Assembly: GCF_001949145.1 (NCBI RefSeq)
Contig: NW_019091503.1
Span: 705,152 to 715,391, forward strand
Reading direction: 5' to 3'
Length of the DNA stretch: 10,240 nt
Source: Acanthaster planci
Taxonomy: Eukaryota; Echinodermata; Asteroidea; Valvatida; Acanthasteridae
Below are positions 1 through 8,200 of this stretch, piece after piece. Position 1 is the first letter of the stretch; each line of letters starts with the position of its first letter. The notes under the pieces were generated by a model that saw only the letters and a program-made list of their open reading frames with translations, was not told where the DNA came from and ran no database searches. Made by a program: the position numbers and the translations under genes.

Positions 1-181
1 ATGACTACGGCTATTGTCAATGTGTCCCTCCCCGGGCTATGACTACGGCTATTGTCAATGTGCCCCTCCCCGGGCTATGACTACGGCTATTGTCAATGTG
101 CCCCTCCCCGGGCTATGACTACGGCTATTGTCAATGTGTCCCTCCCCGGGCTATGACTACGGCTATTGTCAATGTGTCCCT
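1..181. repeat. 38-bp minisatellite, 4.8 copies, cut by the window edge
   Basis: Units begin at 1, 39, 77, 115 and 153; the fifth stops after 29 bp. Each begins ATGACTACGGCTATTGTC and ends CTCCCCGGGCT. The only variation seen is one T/C change (TGTGTCCC in units 1, 4 and 5; TGTGCCCC in 2 and 3), so the array is young or homogenised. The unit length is not a multiple of three and stops appear in all frames within three units, so it is not coding. The array may continue left of the window. Confidence 0.97.
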
Positions 182-522
182 GTGTGTTTCCAGTGGGGAA
201 AGACTTAGACCTAGCTCTAGACAACAGATTAGGATGCAGCCATCACTTAACCATCCTCCCCTTTTCTGGTCTAGATCCCCACCCACCAGGGGGGATAAAA
301 GTTCATCAGCAGTGACTTGAATATCACTAGTTGATTTTTCCTTAGTATAGTCCCAAAATAAACAAAATAGTCCCAAGTGCATGTATCAGGCCAAATCAAC
401 CAGCATCTGACAAGTGGTCTCTGATTAAGCACACCTAACACATAATGATATCATGGTTTGTTCACATGAGATTGGATGTGATGCACCGATCACCCAAGGA
501 AAATGCACATGGAAACAAAGTG

Positions 523-549
523 TGACGTCATTATGTTATCCACTTCCTG
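523..549. promoter_or_regulatory. CRE palindrome and ETS-like site, copy 1
   Basis: TGACGTCA (523-530), the full CREB/ATF palindrome, is followed 9 bp later by CCACTTCCTG (540-549), whose complement holds the ETS core GGAA in CAGGAAGTGG. A 12-bp perfect palindrome and a repeated TATGCGT lie just downstream. Motif matches are seen directly; any function is inference. Confidence 0.3.
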
Positions 550-557
550 CTGGGGAT

Positions 558-569
558 TCCGGTACCGGA
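558..569. repeat. 12-bp perfect palindrome with adjacent TATGCGT repeat
   Basis: TCCGGTACCGGA reads the same on both strands. It is followed by ACGTATGCGTCATATGCGTG, in which TATGCGT occurs twice 9 bp apart. With the CRE and ETS-like sites 10 to 35 bp away this makes an unusually motif-dense 80 bp. Confidence 0.6.
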
Positions 570-2211
570 CACGTATGCGTCATATGCGTGGCTGGGTCTC
601 TGAACTCGGACAAAGGGAACTGGGCCTTGTAACAAAAGACTGTACTCGGAAAAAAAGACCAGACAGCTGGGTATTACCAACATTTTTTCACTCTCAAAAG
701 TGGAGATAATCCAGCCTTGTTTTGAAACAGTATACCACGGTTTGGGGAATTTACAACGACCGGATTACCACCATGGACAAGAGCGGTCCACTGCAGCGAT
801 GAGCCACACAGCATAGCTGCATGCTAATCTGGCCCCTATTGAAAAGAGGTCAGTAGTGCACTGTGCCAGGTGCGTGGACAAAAGAAAGTTATATAGCACC
901 GCACAATCTGGGCTCTTTTTACAAGGCTGCAGGCCTGGCTGAAGTACTCGGGCGTCAACAGATTTTGTCTGTCAGGCTAGAGTGGCCACCAGACGGTCCT
1001 TTGTGTGGGTGTAAGGGTCCAGTAAATGAAGATAGGAATTTTTAAAGAATTTTGAAAACAGAAAAAAATTATAATCATCCCACCCCAGCATCATCAACAT
1101 TGATAACTGCCACCGGCAGCAAGTAGTTATAAGTCTATTTGTCTAATATTGGAAGGATTGTAAATCACAGGTGATACTCACGTCCAGCAGCTGTGATGAG
1201 GCATTTGCAGCAGGTCATGGGTCAAGAATTAAAGGTCATGCGGGAAGACAACATAGCAAAAATCACTGGCATTAGTAAGGAACAAAGCAATGGCAACAAC
1301 AGGCAACATTTAATGAGACTTTGTATTCCTCCCACACAATGCTCTCAAACTCCGCCCCTTTCTCAGGAAGTTTTCGGAACAAAAAACAATACACATGCAC
1401 TGTTAAAACATTATGAATCTGCTCACTGGAAAACAGATGGGACAAAATGAACGTGTTTTCTTTTTTCAAATCTCGGTTTAGTCTTTAGCTTCAGTTGCTT
1501 TCATACAATTTCATGCACAATCAGACGTTGTTACCGTTTACACCAAGGAACACACAACATGCAACAATGTTCTATGACAGTTTCATGGACAGCATTCTAT
1601 TCATGTTCTAGCAATTTCTGTATGAAGAACCAGGTGATAAGTAGACTTGTCTTCAGGCTGGAATCATTCATGTACACAAATGATTTTGTACTCAAAGAAA
1701 GGCTCGAATTAGCTACTTTGAGTTATGGTTCATAGAAGTTGAGCATGTGTGGCCTCCTGACTCACTCAGAGACCTCAGCCAGTTGTTGTGACAAATGTGA
1801 TTCTAAAGCATTGTTTAGAGTGTAGAAAGGGCAACAATGCAATCATAAATGCTGATTAAATTTAGACAAATGACTCCCAATTTAACATAAATAACAAAAT
1901 CCCACTTTAGTAATGAATGTATCCATGGTATAGTAAGACATTGGAAAGTTGGCCCAGAATAATCTCATGCCTGGAATAATTTCAATGTGAAATAAGGGGA
2001 ACAAACTGTTGGCATTAGATTAAAATGATTAAAATATTGAATACATTTATTTTGTAAAGGAAAGAAAAGCTTTCTGAGCAGGAGGGTCTGAACCTGGGAT
2101 TAAATTCAAGAAAATGAAAACTGGAGGCAAAGACAGAGACAATTGGGAAACAAACTGTACGTTTTTGTACCGCAGGACAATGTTTCAATGCATAAAGATA
2201 TGTAAACCTAC

Positions 2212-2260
2212 CCGTCTTTATAGGCTGCATGAAGGGACTTGATCTATACTCCTCCGAATT
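2212..2260 (-). CDS. Exon 10: end of membrane-proximal domain (Y-R-S-S-P-F)
   Basis: The 49-nt exon codes 16 residues plus one base, from phase 0 to phase 1, with acceptor TGTTTTCATATCAG and donor GTAGGT. It reads N-S-E-E-Y-R-S-S-P-F-M-Q-P-I-K-T. RPTP ectodomains end just before the membrane with a similar Y-x-S-S-P-Y/F-S-D-P segment, and the phase-0 start fits exon 9. Because the exon is so short the call rests on this motif, the good splice signals and the phase. The next exon should carry the linker and transmembrane segment and is not found in the window. Confidence 0.72.
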
Positions 2261-5200
2261 CTGATATGAAAACACAAGTTATTTTTTAGGTATCAATTCA
2301 TGGGCTGTAATTAAAACAAAACTGAGAGTGTCACTAGAGTCCCCTCCCAATGTCATTGTAAAGCATCTGTCATGAGAGGCAAGTTCACAATATTCCACAT
2401 GGCATCACAATGGCACAATTGAAACCATTCCCCTGTAACCATTCTACTATCTGTTGGTGACTGATAATATACTGAAATAAAATTACTTTTCTATTTTGCT
2501 GGCAATTTTCAATAGGCCCCATTCATAAGAAGGGCCACGAGCAGAACATAACATCATACTGAATATAGATTTGAAATGAAAAATTTAACTCTTTACTGTA
2601 AGATTTGGAAATTAACATTCTAAGTATTAATTTGTTATGTAATCAAAATATTTGCTGGCTAATTATCTATCTCTTTACCCTTTGTAGTTTCTCTTATCTT
2701 CTCTTTTAAACAAGCATTGATGTGACGAGTCCTCCCACTTATTGTACACTATTATCCAACAACCTTAAGTTTTGGTCATTCCTGTTCTAATATCCATTGC
2801 ACCTAATATTTACCAATAAATAAATCACAGGAAAACAAAACAAATTCAAAACAAAGCAGAACATTATAATGCCACTTACCCCATCCCTAACCTTGACGAA
2901 TGCCCTCACAAAAGCTGTATACCTAGTGTCAGCCTTAAGTCCGCCATTATCACCGAAGTGGTCATACATTGTCTGTCTCTTTCTTCTGGATCCTGGTGCC
3001 CCACATCTTGTTGGTCTCCCCTCCCCAATCTTTATATTAAGCCTTGAGGTCACATCAGACCTAAAATATCAACATTTGTCAAAATGTAAAAATTCCAGAA
3101 ACCTCAGAAATCTGCAAACTAAGCATTACCTGTTCAATCAGTTAGTCATCCATTTCTAATTACATTTTCTTCGTTTCTAAATAGCTGATATTCTTTTGTA
3201 CCCTACCTAAACCTTTTCTCACCAACATTTCATGACTGTAATGACAAAATCAAGCACCTTCACAATGTTCATGTACAACACCTATATCGATTTTTCAATT
3301 TTTGTTAATTACACTTTCCTCAACTTGAATGCTGCGGACGTTTGGTATAAGAAATTTCGGCTCATCTGTTGTGCCTTCTTAAGGAAGTTAGTCAGTTTAT
3401 CAAGTGATTTTCAACTAATCAAACAGAAAACTGCAACTGACAACTTGATGCACAAATCGATTTATCAATGATATTTGAGGCCTACACAGCTTTCTCCAGA
3501 GTTCCGTTTATTATTCCCCCTCCCTCTGTGTTTCCCCACTGTGCCTTATTAGTTTGTGAGTCCCACTTTTGCCAACATTTTATGAGAGCCTCTAGACAGC
3601 GATTACGTTCGCTTTTTGGCAATCCTTCAGGGGTGTTATCGGGGGTTTTTTTTTAGATCTGTTTGTGTTATTCCTAATTTGTGTTTGAGTGTATTTATGT
3701 GTTGTTCCCTGAGAAATAACAAATGAAATGAAATAAATAAAAATGAACCAAACAATACTTGCAATACATAAAATCTGTGACATGTCATCTAACTTCCTAC
3801 CTACGCTCATGTCAATGTGACAGGACAGTGTAAATTGACCCACCCATCTTTGACAAAGGCAATATATGGCTCGCGGTTGCCCTGTGAGCTTTCGTATGTC
3901 CCAACTTTCTTCTGTGGGTACTCTTGGTCAGGATTCAGGCCATCGATGCCTTCATCTTCATTGAGTTCCTTCACTATGATGTTATAGCAACTGAAATGTA
4001 ATAACAATCGTCATCAAAACAAAAGCCACAATGTAAATCACAAAGGTGGACAATTCCCACACAAATGCATTGCCGCTGTTTCCATTAAAATGCAATTTGT
4101 AAATCTTCAGTCTGTTAATAAATAAAATATTAATTTACTTATTAATCTGTTACAGAATCTAATAAGGAATTTAAATGGGGAGTATTTTACCCCAGAGATA
4201 TTAAAATCCTCCATGAAGCACCCCCGAAGGCTTGTTTAACCACACCACTCCAAGCAGTCAATATTCGTATACCATACAAATGCAAGTAATTTGAAATCTT
4301 TCCTTTAGTATGCAACACATGAGCATGTCTAACACTGAGGCAGTGTAATTCGACCACCAGAATTAGAAGCCATGACTGTCGTGGCACAACGGTTGTGGAC
4401 AGGTTGTGTTGCGATTTGCCAAATGCTTTGTGCGCGTAAAGTTGAAGAATGTGCGTGTGAGTGTGGTGCCACCACAGTTAGGGCGTCTAATCAGATAAGT
4501 CTATATGACAGCTCAGACCGTGTACATGTGTTTTTGGACTTGTTCTTGACTCCAATAATGCAATGTGGTGGTTGTTTCTTTTCCTCTGGTTGTGTTTGGT
4601 CATTGTCACCTGATTGGTCCATTCCTTTCATCAGCAGGTGTCAATGTCATGTAGAATGAAGATGGTGTTATGGCTTCCTCTTCAGGATCATCTGGAGTCC
4701 CTTGAAGAGGCACACTCACCGCACCTTCAGCAGGGGCTTCAAACACACAGAGAGATTGTATTTGAAAAATTCTTAATTCCATCCAACACCATACAATTCA
4801 TACCGTTACTTCATGTTGAAGAACTTGACTAAGTTTGGATTTGTAGAAAGGTATTTTTTAATTAAGAGGAATAATTTGTCAGTTATGCAAATTACAAGAT
4901 TGGATAAACAGTGGCTATTTCAATAACTACCAGAACTGCTTGTAATGAGTCTCATTTTGTGAGTTAACAGGAAAGTATTTATGGTAAGTTCAAATGTTCA
5001 ATAGCCCAAACATTTATTTATATCTGTTCATCAGACAGGGTCAATTACAGGATGAAGTGACAGTTAAGAAGACAACGAAGAAATGTTCAGTGTGAGAGGT
5101 GGGAAGAAAACCCAGGATGAATATTTCAGGAAAACCTTGGGAATCGGGCAGGGACTGAAAACCCAATCCACATGCACTAGGGGGGAATCAATCCTGGGTC

Positions 5201-8200
5201 GCTGAGAGAAAGGCGAGGGAAGCGCCACTAGCCTCACGATGATGGCATAAAGTGCATAGCTACAGGAGTTCTTGGCCCAACGAAGCCCACACTTTTCAGT
5301 TTACATGGTCTCCATCTATTTCATGAAGACCATATTCATTACCACGGTGACAGAATTTGTGTAAACAGGAAACATGTCTGTAGAACTGTCCGTCTTAAGT
5401 TCACATTCTCCTGCAGTACTTTGCTCAACGTTTGTGAATTGGAAAACCGATGCATTCAATTAGAACTTAGGACGAATACTTAAAACAACAAGGACAAAAA
5501 TCTAATGAATTCAAAGTACAAGCTTTTTTTGGTTTGGACACTGGACACTTCACGTCAAACAAATACAAACAGGCAAATTACAGAATAAACAAATCAACAT
5601 ATAAATATTAGCAATTTACCTGCAGGGTTTGTGATGCAACTCCCATTGCTAACATCACTTGGGTTGCCTTCTGCCACAGTTGTTGCACTGACATTGAATC
5701 TAAACTCAGAGTATGCGGCATGATTGCTCTTATTGAACACGAAGGTCATCTGGTTTCCATTCACATCATACGAGCCAGAGTTTTCTTTATCGGTTGCGGA
5801 ATTCTCACTCGACTCCGGTCTGGGATAGGCACTATAAATGACCTGGGGATTGGAGTCAATTACACGACAGAGGATGAGAAGATTGCACAGACCTCTATCA
5901 TGGGGAAGCCTTCTTGCTTTTCTAGCGTTTAAACCAATGTAACTAAACTTGGGCCGGAAGGAAAAATAGTCTGTTCCCTTTTGTCAATATGTAAGGTTAT
6001 ATTACTTTGTCAACGGATCCACAGGAAACAAGACAACTATGGCAGTATTGTGACAAAGGTCTATGGCATGTGTTCATGGACTGAGAAAGCAAGGTGAGAT
6101 ATGCCGTCACTGTTTCATGCACATGTACACTGCTCAGCAATTGTTCAATTCCAACTCACTCTCGGTATCTTTACTGGCAAGGTTGAATTGAACAGTAATA
6201 CAAGGCAAAAAGGCTTATGTCCTGCTGACGGCATGCAGACTTCAAGAGGAACGAGTCATCAAGCATCACAGCCATCTCAATAAACATCAACCCAAACTTC
6301 TTTAAAAGTACAAAACCTTTATGATTCATGTTCATCTCAGTACTTTTAAGCAGGGCTTTAAGACTATATTAAGCACAATGTTAAGATGGTGCCAATGAAA
6401 TGGGCACACTTAAGGTTAATGGCTACCCCACAAATCAGATCAAGGCAGTGGTGATATTCAAATACACAGCATGGTTTGAGGGGAAGAAGTGACAGTTACT
6501 GGTTCCAAGATGTAGGTCATCTTGACTACCTCCTGACGCGAAGCCTAGGTAGTCTAGCTGACCTAAACCGAGGAACCAGTAATAACTCTCAGTACTTTCC
6601 AGAAATAAACCATGCTTTGTTTGTTTTACTATACCTAATAAATATTCAACTCATAAAATGATGAAAATGTAGCACGATACTCATAGACGCCATTGTTGTT
6701 TCAGAGCTGCAGGCAGATTTCTGTTTGTCATGTATGACAACAGGGTTGAATTGGTCTGGTGCCAGCGTCCTTTCAGGTGTCTTTTCTGTAGTAGTTACAA
6801 GGACTACAAAAACAGACTGGTGCCATAGAGATTGCTTGCAGCACTCTACATGTAGGTGTCTACAAGGCAGATTCTAGAGGAAATCTTTGGTGCTACCAGA
6901 AAAAATACCGCATGGCAGTGAGGTGGATACTCACTGGGATGACGTCACCGGGGGGGGTGTATCATTTCCACTTCCTGGACATGAGGTGGCATCAGCCAGT
7001 GACGCACTCCAAGTCGTTTGTGAATATTTATGAGATGTTGTAAAAAGAATACTCTTTGAATGACAAAGTCTCTTGGATGACAGAAGTCAAGTTCTTACCT
7101 TGTAAGACTGAATAATTCCATTTTCGTTCTCTGGTCTGCCCCAGCTGACATTACAAGTACCTGGCAGGTTGATACTTTGAACGTTCCGAGGTGGAGTGGG
7201 TGCTGCCAAAAATAACATTCAAAGACTCAGGCATACACACAATGAGGAAGTCATAATATGTGAACCACAATGGACAAGAAATAAAATCTCGGATTATGTC
7301 TCCCTGGATAAATAAAGAAAATTTATGAAGTGTTTTATTATGAGTACTTTCAAGCCAAAAATGAGTAAAAACTAACCAGTCACAATTCTCAAGTACTTCT
7401 TTATTACTTGGTACTAATTTATGGCGGCTGATGTTTCTTGTAAGTCTAGACTGGTAAGTGACAGTTTTTAAATGAAACTCTCAGTTCAATTACCATCTTG
7501 AGCAGTTCTGAAAATCTGCTGAGTTGGGTTGCTTGCAAGATCTTGCCCGCCTTCCGTGTTAAATGCAATTACCACCACAGTGTATTCGGTGTATGCTGTC
7601 AGACCTTCGACTGGGAATGATCGTCCTGTTACTTGAGCTGTTGTGGGCGAAACATTGAGCAACAGATTGGCCGTGTGCTTATATGGATGAAATTCTATGG
7701 ATAGTTGGGCATTTATGTCTTTTATAATGGAAATGTGTTTCTTGTTAATGGCATTCTCCAAGTACAGCAGGTTAAAACAAGGTCCTAATTGGGACATTAC
7801 AAAATTAACTGTTGTAACAAGTACCTTGTATCATTATTAACAGATAAAGATAAACAAAGACTTGGGATCTCAAATTTTCCTTGTTGTAAACTTGATGTTG
7901 GAATAACATGCTCTTCTTCTCCATGTTTGATTGGAAGTCATGATATACAATGCACAGCTCACTCTTAATCTCTGCGGGTCTTAATTCTTGTGTGTTGCTG
8001 TATATTAAACTCTGACAGACTTCTGCAAACAAAGTACAGGCAAAACATCTTGGCACTTACCCATTTTAATGATGGCACCATCTGAGTGTCTAGTTACGTT
8101 GATTTTATATCCATCAACTGGTCCATTTTTCGTGGCTGGTTCAACCCACTCCACATTAAACCTGTCTGGTTGGATGTCAGTTGCATGTAGATTGCGAGGC

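Larger units (their letters stand above)
182..2211. other. Non-coding or unassigned flank (intron 3' of exon 10, or beyond)
   Basis: This should be intron following exon 10. I searched the minus strand for the expected transmembrane exon with a phase-1 start and found none that combines a hydrophobic core with usable splice sites. A regulatory-looking cluster lies at 523-600 (described separately). A Kozak-like ACCACCATGG at 769-776 opens only a nine-codon frame. Short open frames on the plus strand at 503-709, 863-1045 and 1193-1450 show no recognisable domain. Confidence 0.6.
5843..7098 (-). other. Intron between exons 5 and 6, the longest in the window
   Basis: This is a 1256-nt phase-0 intron, GTAAGA to CCAATCCCCAG. 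It is rich in secondary structure: inverted repeats at 6302-6349, 6468-6616, 6721-6743 and 6787-6816, plus CRE/ETS copy 2 at 6940-6977. Plus-strand open frames at 5720-5932, 6101-6283 and 6476-6661 have no domain signal and the first is antisense to exon 6. Confidence 0.68.

Noticed and set aside
90-320. Open frame over the minisatellite (plus strand) and the minus-strand frame 131-382 with a T-I-A-V-V-I-A stretch that looks like a membrane span
   Set aside because: The 38-bp unit shifts frame each copy and soon meets stops. The hydrophobic stretch is only eight residues, and the acceptor before it has no pyrimidine tract and the wrong phase to follow exon 10.
863-1045. Plus-strand open frame of 60 codons
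   Set aside because: I recognise no domain, it starts without context, and it has no splice partners. Its length is within chance.
1230-1320. Minus-strand hydrophobic frame (C-C-L-L-L-P-L-L-C-S-L-L-M-P-V-I-F) as the missing transmembrane exon
   Set aside because: A stop lies shortly after it, no good donor occurs before the stop, and no acceptor in phase 1 precedes it.
1744-1830. Minus-strand candidate exon between a CTTTAG acceptor and a GTGAGT donor
   Set aside because: It is phase-compatible but codes only about 13 polar residues with no family match, where linker plus transmembrane segment is expected.
2869-3159. Plus-strand open frame of 96 codons
   Set aside because: It is antisense to exon 9, which has a domain match and correct splice signals.
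4372-4659. Plus-strand open frame of 95 codons rich in Cys
   Set aside because: Its end is antisense to exon 7. It has no domain or signal peptide and the Cys spacing is irregular.
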